From contig WRLR01000013.1 in the NCBI GenBank assembly GCA_009777515.1, positions 1-55,083 of the forward strand: a DNA stretch of 55,083 nt, given 5' to 3'. A program made the position numbers and the translations under genes. This document shows, piece after piece, positions 36,365 through 44,754 of this stretch. Positions within the stretch are counted from its first letter, which is position 1. Each line of letters starts with the position of its first letter. The notes below the pieces were generated by a model, which did no database searches, was not told where the DNA came from, and saw nothing but the letters and a program-made list of their open reading frames with translations. The stretch is from Oscillospiraceae bacterium (GTDB taxonomy: Bacteria > Bacillota > Clostridia > WRLR01).

Positions 36365-36380
36365 TTGAATAATTGTTCAA
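36365..36380. promoter_or_regulatory. Metal-repressor operator 3 (repressor gene)
   Basis: TTGAATAATTGTTCAA matches TTGA-N8-TCAA and lies at about +5 to +20 of the repressor transcript, an autoregulation position. Confidence 0.7.
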
Positions 36381-36397
36381 TTAAAGGGGCTGCTGGC

Positions 36398-36775
36398 ATG
36401 GCTAAATTAAACACGGGCGGTTCTCCGTCGACAATACAATGTGACTGTGAAGTCATCCATGAGGAAGTCGTAAACAGGGTCCGCGATATCATGCTGGACG
36501 GCGGCGACTTCAACGCCCTTGCCAATTTATATAAGATGTTCTCCGATCCCACGCGGATAAAAATCATGTGGGCCCTTCATTGCAATGAGATGTGCGTATG
36601 CGACCTCGCGGTCCTGTTGAACATGACGAAGTCGGCCATATCGCATCAGCTCAAGTCACTGCGCCTGACGAATCTGGTGAAGTTTACAAAGCAGGGAAAG
36701 GTCGTTTATTATTCCCTGGCGGACGATCATGTAAAAGACATATTCGAGCAAGGCCTTGCGCATATTAATGAGTAG
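36398..36775 (+). CDS. ArsR/SmtB-family metal-responsive repressor (CadC-like)
   Basis: A 125-residue winged-helix repressor. CVCDLAVLLNMTKSAISHQLKSL holds both the alpha-3 metal-site motif (Cys-Val-Cys-Asp) and the recognition helix. The N-terminal CDCEVIHEE resembles the extra cysteines of CadC. A beta-wing VKFTKQGKVVYYSL and a C-terminal helix complete the fold. Such proteins leave DNA when Cd, Pb or Zn bind. I start at the ATG at 36398, with AGGGG upstream; the TTG at 36365 overlaps the operator. It is divergent from the HMA gene and ATPase it presumably controls. Confidence 0.92.
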   Translation: MAKLNTGGSPSTIQCDCEVIHEEVVNRVRDIMLDGGDFNALANLYKMFSDPTRIKIMWALHCNEMCVCDLAVLLNMTKSAISHQLKSLRLTNLVKFTKQGKVVYYSLADDHVKDIFEQGLAHINE

Positions 36776-36802
36776 GGCGCCAGGTGCGCAAAAACTGCGC
36801 AA

Positions 36803-37813
36803 TCATTCGCGGCCATGCGATTTTGCCGGGGCCTTGTAGCGGTTGCCTGCTGTGTCCGCCTTATCATAGCTCATGCCCATGCCAACGATGCCGCCCAATA
36901 TGACTGCGGCGCCGACGACATCCGCCGCCCGCAGGCTCTCGCCCAGAATGAACACGCCCGCCAGTATGGCTACCACCGTATTCAAAGTACTGGTGGAGGC
37001 CGAAACCGCTATCGGGAGGCGGCCTACAGCGTACGTCATGCACAGGAACGCCACGACGCAGGAGCAGATCCCCATGTACAGGACGGGTACCACAAAACCG
37101 GGAACCCACAGGCCTGCGAAAAAATCGCCAAAGCCGCCGCCCCTTGCGGCGTGCGCGGTCGCTGACACAATGCTAAAGCCAACCGCACCCATACCGGTAG
37201 TCACATAGATGGTCTCAAACGCGGTAAAGTGCGTCGATGCCCTGCGAATAAACACCCTGGCAAACGATATGACAACGAGCGCTATTACAATGTAGGCAAT
37301 CCCCCTGCCGGAGCCGCCGCCCATGTTCCCCCCCGCAAAGTTAATTATCAGCATGCCCGACACGGATACGCCCATGAACACAATCTGGCGCCTGGTGGGC
37401 TTTTCCCTGTTTATGCAAACGGACAGTACCACCACCAATATCGGTATAAGGCTCAAAAACACGGCTATCTGCGCCGTGGGGGCGTACGTTACGGAGGACG
37501 TCTCCATCACCTGGCTGACTAGCGGGTTCAACGCGCCGCACAAAAACAACAGCCACACCGGCTTCCCCTTGTAGCTGACCCGCCGCGCCCCGAGCAGCAG
37601 CATCAGCGACAACACGGCAAACCCAAGCGTAAAACGGAACGCGAGGAATTTCACGGCGTCCTGGCCGACCACGTTCATGGCGGTTTTCATGAACACCATA
37701 GCGAACCCGAAAATCACCCCAGTCAAAAGGTTTGCCGCCAGCGGCAAGTAATTGGGCAAGCGGCTTCTTAAATTTTTAAGTGATATATATCGCATAATGT
37801 TTGCGTACGGCAT
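36803..37813 (-). CDS. DMT-superfamily transporter (EamA domains)
   Basis: A 336-residue membrane protein with ten predicted segments in two EamA halves: LLTGVIFGFAMVFMKTAMNVVG opens the first, and GIAYIVIALVVISFARVFIRRAS opens the second. The first half includes the typical ETSSVTYAPTAQIAVFLSLIPILVV stretch. Members export metabolites or amino acids. No ribosome binding site is clear before the ATG at 37813; an in-frame ATG seven codons later is equally poor. It is convergent with the repressor gene, 27 bases apart. Confidence 0.85.
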   Translation of the reverse strand: MPYANIMRYISLKNLRSRLPNYLPLAANLLTGVIFGFAMVFMKTAMNVVGQDAVKFLAFRFTLGFAVLSLMLLLGARRVSYKGKPVWLLFLCGALNPLVSQVMETSSVTYAPTAQIAVFLSLIPILVVVLSVCINREKPTRRQIVFMGVSVSGMLIINFAGGNMGGGSGRGIAYIVIALVVISFARVFIRRASTHFTAFETIYVTTGMGAVGFSIVSATAHAARGGGFGDFFAGLWVPGFVVPVLYMGICSCVVAFLCMTYAVGRLPIAVSASTSTLNTVVAILAGVFILGESLRAADVVGAAVILGGIVGMGMSYDKADTAGNRYKAPAKSHGRE

Positions 37814-37859
37814 CCATATAATTATTTGGCAAGCGGGTTCATAAGTGATAATTCAAATA

Positions 37860-37943
37860 GTGTAAAACGCATATGGTGCAATAATGCAAAAAGCATATGA
37901 TGCAAATAGATCAAAACGCCAATGGTGTAAATAATGCAAATAA
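37860..37943. repeat. Degenerate GTGCAATAATGCAAA-type repeats
   Basis: Units such as GTGTAAAACGCATATG, GTGCAATAATGCAAAAAGCATATG and GTGTAAATAATGCAAATAA recur with a 16-25 base period in the gap 37814-38216, which holds no gene. A TATAAT at 37999-38004 may be a -10 element of the GH4 gene. Confidence 0.6.
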
Positions 37944-38032
37944 TTTAATATTGGTTGATATTTTGTCAGCCACGCCATAATAGTATCATTTCAAATGGTA
38001 TAATACTATTTGTCAACAACACATTTAGTGTA

Positions 38033-38174
38033 GACAACATGCTTGTTGTTTCAACATGCTTATTGTTTCGACACACATGTTGTTTCAACATGCTTATTGC
38101 TTCAACACACATGTTGTTTCAACACACATGTTGTTTCAACACGCATGTTGTTTAAATGCGCTTGTTGTATCAAC
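38033..38174. repeat. Array of about eight 17-bp hairpin-forming units
   Basis: The unit ATGTTGTTTCAACACAC recurs with variants. Each holds the small palindrome TGTTG-TTT-CAACA, so the transcribed leader could fold into a chain of mini-hairpins or alternative long hairpins. Confidence 0.85.
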
Positions 38175-38216
38175 AATCTTAGTAAAACGATTTTAATTAT
38201 TTAAAGGAGAGTTTTT

Positions 38217-39536
38217 ATGCCGAAGAAAATTGCTTTTATTGGGGCAGGCAGCTTTGGTTTCACCCGCACACTGGTCAAAGACATTCTTACGTTCCCCGCG
38301 TTCAAAGATGCGGAGATCGCGTTGATGGATATCGACAGTCGGCGGCTGGACTATATTTTACAGGCTGTCAAAAAAATAATAAAAGCCGGCGGCTATGCCG
38401 CGACGGTTACGGCGACGATGGATCGGGCTGTCGCCCTCAAAGGCGCGGACGGCGTATGCATCACGATACTATCAGGCGGGCCGCGCGTTTTCCGCACGGA
38501 TATCGAGATTCCCATGAAGTACGGCGTGGACATCAACGTGGGCGACACGCGGGGGCCTTCGGGCATATTCCGTTTCCTGCGCACCGCACCGCCTATGCTG
38601 GAGATTTGCCGCGATATTGAGAAGTATTGCCCGAACGCCATTGTATTGAACTACACGAACCCGATGGCGATGCTGTGCCGGTACCTGCAGACCCTGACGA
38701 ACCTGCAGATCAGCGGCTTGTGCCACAGTGTGCAGGGCACGGCGGAAATGCTGGCGCACTGGATCGGCGCCGACATGAAGGACGTCACGTATACATGCGC
38801 CGGGATCAATCACCAGGCGTTCTATACCGAATTCAAGGTCAAAGGCGAGGACGCGTACCCGGCGCTGCGTAAGGCAATGGAAGACCCAGAAATATATAAC
38901 CATGAGCAGGTGCGCAATGAAATGTTCCTGCATATGGACTATTATGTCACCGAGTCGTCCGGCCACAATTCGGAGTACGTGGCGTGGTTCCGCAAGCGCA
39001 AGGACCTCATTGATAAATATTGCACAAACGGGACAGGCTGGAACCCCGGCGCGCACGCGTACATCCTCAATGAGTACCTGCAGCGCGAGGATTCCTGGAT
39101 GGGCGCCATCGAGGAGTGGTTGAACAAAGACGACATTGATATATCTCGCGGCAAGGAGTATGCGGCGTATATTTTCAACGCTGTTTTCGGCGACAACACG
39201 ATGTTCGAGTACAACGGCAACGTGCGCAACTTCGGGCTCATCAGCAACCTGCCGGAGGGGTGCTGCGTGGAGGTGCCAGTGATCGCGTCGCAGGCCGGCA
39301 TGAGGCCGCTGCACGTGGGCGAACTGCCGAGCCAACTGGCCGTGCTGGTCAACACGAGCGCGCGCTGCGAGGAGCTGGCCGTCGAGGGGCTCATTGAGGG
39401 CGATCGCCGCAAGATTTTCCATGCGATCCTGTACGATCCGCTCACGTCCGCGATGCTCAGCATGCAGGAGACGAAAGACATGGTCGACGAGATGTTCGAA
39501 GCGAACCGCGATTATTTACCGAAGAACCTGCTGTAA
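38217..39536 (+). CDS. GH4 family NAD-dependent glycosidase (alpha-galactosidase/alpha-glucosidase type)
   Basis: A 439-residue family 4 glycoside hydrolase. The N-terminal Rossmann fold [21 protein letters not shown] binds NAD. Asn-Tyr-Thr-Asn-Pro ([10 protein letters not shown]) and the metal ligands in GLCHSVQGT (Cys) and GINHQAFY (His) are all present. Family 4 enzymes work by C3 oxidation of the sugar followed by elimination, with Mn2+. The GLCHSVQ form fits the alpha-galactosidase MelA or LplD-like branch. GGAG lies upstream of the ATG. The convergent GPH symporter at 39603 may import its substrate. Confidence 0.88.
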   Translation: MPKKIAFIGAGSFGFTRTLVKDILTFPAFKDAEIALMDIDSRRLDYILQAVKKIIKAGGYAATVTATMDRAVALKGADGVCITILSGGPRVFRTDIEIPMKYGVDINVGDTRGPSGIFRFLRTAPPMLEICRDIEKYCPNAIVLNYTNPMAMLCRYLQTLTNLQISGLCHSVQGTAEMLAHWIGADMKDVTYTCAGINHQAFYTEFKVKGEDAYPALRKAMEDPEIYNHEQVRNEMFLHMDYYVTESSGHNSEYVAWFRKRKDLIDKYCTNGTGWNPGAHAYILNEYLQREDSWMGAIEEWLNKDDIDISRGKEYAAYIFNAVFGDNTMFEYNGNVRNFGLISNLPEGCCVEVPVIASQAGMRPLHVGELPSQLAVLVNTSARCEELAVEGLIEGDRRKIFHAILYDPLTSAMLSMQETKDMVDEMFEANRDYLPKNLL

Positions 39537-39583
39537 TGGAGCAATTATTGCGGTAAAGATGGCATAAGCTGAAATGATAGACG

Positions 39584-39612
39584 GGGCGGGAGGAATCCCG
39601 CCCTATGCTTTT
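39584..39612 (+). terminator. Terminator of the GH4 gene overlapping the convergent gene end
   Basis: GGGCGGGA (39584-39591) and TCCCGCCC (39596-39603) form an 8-bp stem with a GGAA loop, followed after TATGC by five T. It overlaps the last codons of the symporter gene on the other strand. Confidence 0.6.
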
Positions 39613-40958
39613 TGGCGTTTTTGATGTATGGCGAACAGCATGGCGGCGCCGGATAGCGCCATGCCGATTGCGGTAAATGAAAAATATAGTGCCTTGATGC
39701 TGGACAGCGCCGATGCCGGTTGCATCGCGTTTTCGGCGGAATACCCGTACATCGCCATTATGATTGGCGCCGCCCCTCCCGCGATAGCCATGCCCACTTT
39801 GTAGCTGAGGCTTAAAATGGCCGACAGCACATCGCTCATCTGCATTTCGTGGCGGGCGCGCATTTCGTCCGCAAACGTCGCCACCATCGCATATACCAAG
39901 TTCACAGACAAAGCGGTGAACGACCCGTACAGCACTGCGCAAACGAGCAGCGCCGCCGCCCCGCCGGAAATGGCGGGCAGTATAAAATTGAGCGCTGACG
40001 CCGCGAACAGTCCGAAAATGATGCACGTCTCCTTTTTCGCGAACGCGAGCAGCCGGGGGATGATGGGTTGCATCGCGAACGGCGTTATCACCCCCGCCAT
40101 TATAACGAACGATATAAATTCCGGTCGGCCCAAGTTGTTCGCGACATAGTAATACGCTGTGAGGTTGCGAAAAGCGTCCGCAGTCGCGAACAGGCAATAT
40201 CCTGCAAAGAACAAAACGAGGCGCTTGTTCTTTATGATTGCCGCATACATTTTTGCTATCGGCTGTTTGACCAGCGTCGCGTCATAGCTCCCCTCGCTCA
40301 GGCGATGGTACGCGTTGAGGCACATTGGAACGGAGACGATCGCCAGCAGCGCGAACAGCAACGCGAACCCGGCCCGCTGCCCGTCGATGCCCCCGGACCA
40401 TGTCCCGCCCACAACCCGGCTAAACCCTCCGCCAAGCAGCCCGACCAGCGGCATCATGAACGTGCCGACGATGAAGAATGCGCCTATGGAAGCGGCGGTG
40501 GAGAACGATACATATTTTGTCCTCTCCTCGTCCGTGTCGGCCATGTACGGCAGCATGGACATGGCTGCCATATTTATTATGGAGCGGAAAAGCTCGCACA
40601 GCGCGAGCGTGATGGCGGCAAATATAATTTTCCCGCCAAGCCCGAAGCCCGGGGTCAGGCCGACGGCGGCGAGGCAGACGGCGTGCGGGATTGCGCATCG
40701 CCGGAACCACGGGCGGTATTTGCCGCCTTTGATGCTCGCCCGATTTATATATATGCCGATCGCCTGATCCCCCGCCGCGCTGAACAGGCGCAGCCCGGAC
40801 AGAAGCAAGCCGGCGATGGCCGGCGGTATCAGCGCGACGTCAGTCAGCAGTACCAACGGGTAGTACGCCAGAAAGGCGAGGAATATCGAGGATGCAAATT
40901 GCACCCCGCCGTACGAGAGCATATTGACTATTTTGCCATTGCTATTTGTATTTGTCAT
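39603..40958 (-). CDS. GPH-like MFS sugar transporter
   Basis: A 451-residue membrane protein with about twelve hydrophobic segments. GLRLFSAAGDQAIGIYINRASIKGGKYRPWF near the N-terminus is the degenerate counterpart of the GPH signature (D-x-x-x-G-x-x-x-D), and YMADTDEERTKYVSFSTAASIG matches the second half of the family pattern. The substrate is probably a glycoside or hexuronide. It faces the GH4 gene, so joint use is plausible but they are not in one operon. Confidence 0.8.
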   Translation of the reverse strand: MTNTNSNGKIVNMLSYGGVQFASSIFLAFLAYYPLVLLTDVALIPPAIAGLLLSGLRLFSAAGDQAIGIYINRASIKGGKYRPWFRRCAIPHAVCLAAVGLTPGFGLGGKIIFAAITLALCELFRSIINMAAMSMLPYMADTDEERTKYVSFSTAASIGAFFIVGTFMMPLVGLLGGGFSRVVGGTWSGGIDGQRAGFALLFALLAIVSVPMCLNAYHRLSEGSYDATLVKQPIAKMYAAIIKNKRLVLFFAGYCLFATADAFRNLTAYYYVANNLGRPEFISFVIMAGVITPFAMQPIIPRLLAFAKKETCIIFGLFAASALNFILPAISGGAAALLVCAVLYGSFTALSVNLVYAMVATFADEMRARHEMQMSDVLSAILSLSYKVGMAIAGGAAPIIMAMYGYSAENAMQPASALSSIKALYFSFTAIGMALSGAAMLFAIHQKRQKA

Positions 40959-40966
40959 TTTATCTG

Positions 40967-41011
40967 CTGCGCATCAAATACTGCGCATCAACTCGTAAAA
41001 ATCGTAAAATC
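40967..41011. repeat. Tandem 14-bp duplication before the symporter gene
   Basis: CTGCGCATCAAATA (40967-40980) is followed by CTGCGCATCAACTC (40981-40994), then by two shorter GTAAAAATC/GTAAAATC units. The array lies nine bases upstream of the symporter start codon. Confidence 0.7.
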
Positions 41012-41103
41012 GTTATATTGTTGATATACAAAAAATATGTTAAATATATGTGCTATGCTATATTAACAAATATTAGTTCGTCAATCAATAAAAATCACAC
41101 ATA

Positions 41104-41280
41104 ACAGTTTACACACTTCAGCGAAGCGAAAGTTTGAACGATAACCACGACGCCGAGAGGCGTCGTGCGAGCGCTTCGCGCTCGTAAGATGCGCGAACCT
41201 GCTGTTCGCACGGGGAAATCGAATTTTCCCCGCCGATTCAAGTCGAATATGCACTCTGTATCGGTTATGGCGTAAACTAT
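41104..41280. mobile_element. Highly structured element of ~175 bp with terminal inverted repeats (MITE-like)
   Basis: AGTTTAC (41106-41112) and GTAAACT (41272-41278) form the ends. Inside are four compact hairpins: CACGACGCC-GAGA-GGCGTCGTG (41146-41167); CGAGCGC-TTC-GCGCTCG (41168-41184); GCGAAC with GTTCGC (41193-41209); and GGGGAAA with TTTCCCC (41212-41231). There is no reading frame of note. It could be a miniature mobile repeat or a structured RNA. No flanking target duplication is obvious. Confidence 0.5.
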
Positions 41281-41297
41281 ATTTATAGAATAGAAGA

Positions 41298-41326
41298 CCC
41301 CCCGGACGAATTATGCGTCCGGGGGG
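41298..41326 (-). terminator. Terminator of the meta-cleavage operon
   Basis: CCCCCCGGACG (41298-41308) and CGTCCGGGGGG (41316-41326) form a perfect 11-bp stem with a 7-base loop. On the minus strand a T-rich tail (TCTTCTATTC) follows. It lies 64 bases after the dioxygenase stop codon. Confidence 0.7.
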
Positions 41327-41389
41327 CCTTCTTGAGAGGATTGTAGGAAATTGGTAAATTAAAATGCTGCCTTGCTAATGCCGCCTTGC

Positions 41390-42316
41390 TTATGTCACGA
41401 TTTCCAGGAAGCTCGGGATTACTTCTCCCGAATAATAGAACAGGCCGCGGCCCAGTTGCGCAGCGTCCCAAACGCGCTGCGGGTTGTCCGGGTACGCCGT
41501 GTAGCCGCCCGCGTAAACCTCGATGCGGTTGCCGGAGGGCTCCCAGAAGTAGATGGAATGCCCGCGTGTGATGGCGTGGCGCGTCGGCCCTATGTCGAGC
41601 TTCAGATGGTTGATGGCTATCAGGTCCGCCGCGTTGCCAACGTCGTTCCAATCCTGGAGGTAGAAGCCCAGGTGGTGGATCTTGCCCGGCTGCGGATATT
41701 CCACAAATGCCAGGTCGTGCGGTTTGTTGCTGCTGGTGATCCATGAGGCCAGGCGATTACCGTCGTCAGTGTTGCAGACCTCCGGCACGAACATGCCCAG
41801 GACATCCTTGCAGAAGCGTTCAGCCTCGGCGATGTTAGGCCCATACAGTAAAAAGTGATCCATGCGCTGCGCGCGCATGCCGCGCGGGGCGGTCGTCCAG
41901 ATATCCGGGTTTTTGATCTGCGGGCCTTTTGCCGCCACGTCGACTTCGCTGAATATCTGGAAAATATGGCCGGTCGATATTTTGAAGCTGTAGCGCTTGC
42001 CAAACCCGGGCTGATCCGTATTAGCGCCTATTTCGGACACTGCGTAGCCGAAATTGATTGTCTTTTGTTTGATTGCTTCCAACTCGTCCGGGCAGCCAAC
42101 CTTGAACGCCACGAAGTCAAGGCCAGCCTGGTCGGCCAGGCGCAGCGACAAACTGTGGTGATCAAATTCGTCATATGCCTTCAACATGACGCGGCCGTCC
42201 GCCGTCCTGCCCACTTCATCAAGCCCCAAGACATTGATGTAAAAGTCAAGGGTTTTGTCCAAATCCAATACCCTCAGTTGTACGAGGCCCGGCCTCAATG
42301 TTCCACAAAATCCCAT
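41390..42316 (-). CDS. dmpB: Catechol 2,3-dioxygenase (extradiol, XylE/DmpB type)
   Basis: A 308-residue two-domain extradiol dioxygenase, the same length as XylE. The iron ligands His154 (RMDHFLLYG), His215 (KIHHLGFYL) and Glu266 (GNRIEVYAGG) are all present, as are the acid-base residues His200, His247 and Tyr256. The numbering is offset from XylE by one. The enzyme cleaves catechol with O2 to 2-hydroxymuconic semialdehyde. AAGGAG precedes the ATG. It is the last gene of the operon, directly after the ferredoxin that in pseudomonads re-reduces its iron. Complete conservation argues for an active enzyme. Confidence 0.93.
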   Translation of the reverse strand: MGFCGTLRPGLVQLRVLDLDKTLDFYINVLGLDEVGRTADGRVMLKAYDEFDHHSLSLRLADQAGLDFVAFKVGCPDELEAIKQKTINFGYAVSEIGANTDQPGFGKRYSFKISTGHIFQIFSEVDVAAKGPQIKNPDIWTTAPRGMRAQRMDHFLLYGPNIAEAERFCKDVLGMFVPEVCNTDDGNRLASWITSSNKPHDLAFVEYPQPGKIHHLGFYLQDWNDVGNAADLIAINHLKLDIGPTRHAITRGHSIYFWEPSGNRIEVYAGGYTAYPDNPQRVWDAAQLGRGLFYYSGEVIPSFLEIVT

Positions 42317-42360
42317 TTTCTTGCTCCTTTCAGAAATAAATAATTTAATATTATTGAATA

Positions 42361-42648
42361 TTACGTATTTTCGCCGGAGACGACCATGTCGCTACGCGGC
42401 GTTATGCAACAGAGCAATACTACGCCCTTCTCTTCGTCGGCTGCGGTCACATGAGCTCTGCTCATTCTCTTGACCCTCTCGTAATCGCCTTCTACTACCC
42501 TCATGCGGCAAATGCCGCAACCTCCTCCGAAGCAGCCGTGCCTTATCGGCCCGACCCTCGAACGTATCATCGCCGACAGTACTATCTCGTCCTTGCTGCA
42601 AAGAAAACTTCCGCCCGTTTCCAAGACGGTTATGCAATAATCACTCAG
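42361..42648 (-). CDS. dmpQ: XylT/DmpQ-type [2Fe-2S] ferredoxin with probable CTG start
   Basis: A plant-type [2Fe-2S] ferredoxin of about 95 residues. The cluster cysteines are in GCFGGGCGICRMRV (Cys-x5-Cys-x2-Cys) and LLCC. RVKRMSRAHVTAADEEKG matches XylT of toluene pathways. XylT re-reduces oxidised catechol 2,3-dioxygenase. No ATG or GTG in frame fits; GGAGG stands six bases before an in-frame CTG (42646-42648). Starting there adds SDYCITV, restoring the first beta-strand of the fold. An internal TTG at 42624 would cut that strand. The CTG start is therefore my choice, though not proven. Confidence 0.85.
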   Translation of the reverse strand: MSDYCITVLETGGSFLCSKDEIVLSAMIRSRVGPIRHGCFGGGCGICRMRVVEGDYERVKRMSRAHVTAADEEKGVVLLCCITPRSDMVVSGENT

Positions 42649-42677
42649 GCTTTACCTCCTTTCCCATGTGCTTGAAT

Positions 42678-42759
42678 CGTTGTGCATCCATCACATATCG
42701 TTGTGCATCCACTAGATATCTTTGTGCATCCACTAAGTATCGTTGCGCATATGGTATGC
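42678..42759. repeat. Four 21-bp units copied from the dmpG 3' end
   Basis: Units begin at 42678, 42699, 42720 and 42741. The period is a multiple of three. In the dmpG frame they read HMRNDT-stop, then WMHKDI-stop, WMHNDM-stop and WMHNDS, so each copy keeps the tail peptide and, in three of four, a stop codon. Confidence 0.9.
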
Positions 42760-43737
42760 AACGTCGATAATCATGTCCTCCTGGCCGCCTACCATGCCTC
42801 GGCGACCCAGCTCCACTAAAATGTCCCTGGGCTCCAGCGCGTATTTTTCAGCCGCTTTGTATACATGCAGCAAAAATGACGAATAGACGCCGGCATAGCC
42901 GAGCATGAGTGCGCCGTTGTCCACGGTCTGCGGGCGCCTCAAAAGCGGGTCGATGACATTTTGCGCCAGATCCATTATTTTATAGAAGTCTATACCTGTA
43001 TCGATGCCGCGCCGCCCTAACACCCCAACAAGCACCTCGAGTTGCGCGTTCCCGGCGCCCGCGCCCAAGCCCCGCAGCGTGCCGTCTATATAGTCGGCGC
43101 CCGCCTCGACGGCGGCGATTGTGTTTGCCATCGCCAATGCGAGGTTGTTGTGCGCGTGCCACCCGACCGGGACGCTCACGGCGCGCCGCACCGCTTCCAC
43201 CCGCTCGGCTACGCCCTCCGGCATGAGGTAGCCCGCAGAATCGGCAAGGTTTATGTAGTCCGCGCCATAGCTCTCCATTTTTGCGGCTTCCTCCGCTATC
43301 CGCGCCGGTTCCGCCATATGGACCATCATTAAAAATCCTACCGTGAACATACCAAGCCCTTTGGCGGCGGCTATATGCTGGGCGGATACATCCGCTTCCG
43401 TCACGTGAGTCGCCACGCGAACGGCGGACGCCCCGCGCGCCTCGGCCTTTTTCAGCTCCTCGATGGTTCCAATCCCCGGGAGGAGGAGTACGGCGACCTT
43501 TGTACGCGTCGCTTTGCAGGCCGCCGCCTCTATTAAGTCGAATTCGTCGGTTTTAGAAAAACCATATGTATAACTGGAGCCCCCAAGGCCGTCGCCATGC
43601 GATATTTCCATATAGGGCACGCCTGCGTCGTCCAGCCCGGCGGCGATCGCCTCCACATGCCCGCGTTCAAACTCATGCCGCAGGGCGTGGCTGCCGTCGC
43701 GCATCGTAGTATCTATCAAAGTCAGTTTTCTGGCCAT
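42733..43737 (-). CDS. dmpG: 4-hydroxy-2-oxovalerate aldolase
   Basis: A 334-residue class II aldolase of the DmpG/BphI type. LIDTTMRDGSHALRHEF holds the catalytic Arg-Asp and His near the N-terminus, and VGWHAHNNLALA holds the two metal-binding histidines. The C-terminal communication domain includes DNGALMLGYAGVYSSFL. It splits 4-hydroxy-2-oxovalerate into pyruvate and acetaldehyde, and channels acetaldehyde to the dehydrogenase DmpF encoded just upstream. Both genes lie in the same operon in the usual F-G order. Confidence 0.93.
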   Translation of the reverse strand: MARKLTLIDTTMRDGSHALRHEFERGHVEAIAAGLDDAGVPYMEISHGDGLGGSSYTYGFSKTDEFDLIEAAACKATRTKVAVLLLPGIGTIEELKKAEARGASAVRVATHVTEADVSAQHIAAAKGLGMFTVGFLMMVHMAEPARIAEEAAKMESYGADYINLADSAGYLMPEGVAERVEAVRRAVSVPVGWHAHNNLALAMANTIAAVEAGADYIDGTLRGLGAGAGNAQLEVLVGVLGRRGIDTGIDFYKIMDLAQNVIDPLLRRPQTVDNGALMLGYAGVYSSFLLHVYKAAEKYALEPRDILVELGRRGMVGGQEDMIIDVAYHMRNDT

Positions 43738-43755
43738 ATTGTGCCTTCCTATAAA

Positions 43756-43833
43756 GTACTGCCTTGTTATGTGTGCGCCTTATTATGTGCACGCCACGTT
43801 ATGTATGCAATAATTTATGTATGTATTTGCGGC
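43756..43833. repeat. Five 16-bp units between dmpF and dmpG
   Basis: Units such as GTGTGCGCCTTATTAT (43771), GTGCACGCCACGTTAT (43787) and GTATGCAATAATTTAT (43803) repeat every 15-16 bases up to the dmpF stop codon. Confidence 0.8.
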
Positions 43834-44754
43834 TTATGCTGCGGGCATGTCTGTTGCAATCCGTTCGGCTGCGGCGATGGCCGCCGATGTGATGATGTCG
43901 AGGTTCCCGGAATAATCCGGCAAGAAATCCCCCTGCCCGCGCACCTGCACGATGACGGTCACTACATCGCCATCCATCATCGGCGGCACCCGGAGCTGGT
44001 AGCCGGGCACATATGTGTTCACATCGGCCACAATCTCGTCCACCGACGCGCGGATGCGCTCGAGCCCCACCGACTTGTCCTTGACTTTGACGATGATCGT
44101 ATTCGTCATCATTAGCGGGGGCACAGCCGGGTTCAAAATGATAATCGCCTTGCCCCTTTCCGCCCCGCCTACGGTTTCTATGGCTTTTGCGGTCGTCTCC
44201 GTAAACTCGTCCATGTTCGCGCGCGTGCCGGGCCCGGCGCTCTCCGACGAGATGCACGCTACAATTTCGGCATACGCCGCCCCCGCGACCCGCTCGACGG
44301 CATGCACGATCGGTATCGTCGCCTGCCCGCCGCAGGTCACCATGTTTATATCCTGCTCACGGCGTAGCGCGGACAGATTGACGCTCGGCACGCAATACGG
44401 CCCCAACGCCGCCGGCGTGAGATCGACGGATACGATGCCCGCCCCCCGGAGCGCGGGCGCGTTGAATTTTTTGTGGGCGGCGGCGCTGGTGGCGTCAAAC
44501 GCGATGCGTATGTCGCCTTTTTCGGTCAGCGCTTTGACGCCTTCCGTGGACACGGGCACGCCAAGGCCGGCCGCGCGGCGTATGCCCTCGGACTCAACGA
44601 TGCCGACCATCATGCCCATTTCCAGCCGCTCGCTCCTGAAAACCTTATACATCAGATCGGTGCCGATATTCCCCGGCCCGATGATACCGACCTTGATCTT
44701 GCCGTTTGATTTTTTGGCTTCCATGTCATTTACCATGTTGTTTTCCATGTCCAT
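43834..44754 (-). CDS. dmpF: Acetaldehyde dehydrogenase (acylating)
   Basis: A 306-residue CoA-acylating dehydrogenase. The Rossmann motif [15 protein letters not shown] binds NAD, and the catalytic Cys141 is in [12 protein letters not shown]. It turns acetaldehyde, NAD and CoA into acetyl-CoA in complex with DmpG. The N-terminus is ambiguous: a 12-bp repeat array crosses the start and offers several in-frame ATGs (residues 1, 3, 7 and 11). The family normally begins a few residues before KVGIIG, so the start at residue 11 (44724) may be real. Confidence 0.92.
   Translation of the reverse strand: MDMENNMVNDMEAKKSNGKIKVGIIGPGNIGTDLMYKVFRSERLEMGMMVGIVESEGIRRAAGLGVPVSTEGVKALTEKGDIRIAFDATSAAAHKKFNAPALRGAGIVSVDLTPAALGPYCVPSVNLSALRREQDINMVTCGGQATIPIVHAVERVAGAAYAEIVACISSESAGPGTRANMDEFTETTAKAIETVGGAERGKAIIILNPAVPPLMMTNTIIVKVKDKSVGLERIRASVDEIVADVNTYVPGYQLRVPPMMDGDVVTVIVQVRGQGDFLPDYSGNLDIITSAAIAAAERIATDMPAA

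Noticed and set aside
38033-38174. CRISPR array or origin iterons before the GH4 gene
   Set aside because: Units are 17 bp without spacers, and no replication or cas gene is near.
38472-39422. A 316-codon minus-strand frame opposite the GH4 gene
   Set aside because: Antisense shadow of a well-conserved glycosidase.
40068-41024. A 318-codon plus-strand frame opposite the GPH symporter
   Set aside because: Antisense shadow of a membrane protein gene; composition is Arg/His/Gln-rich with no domain.
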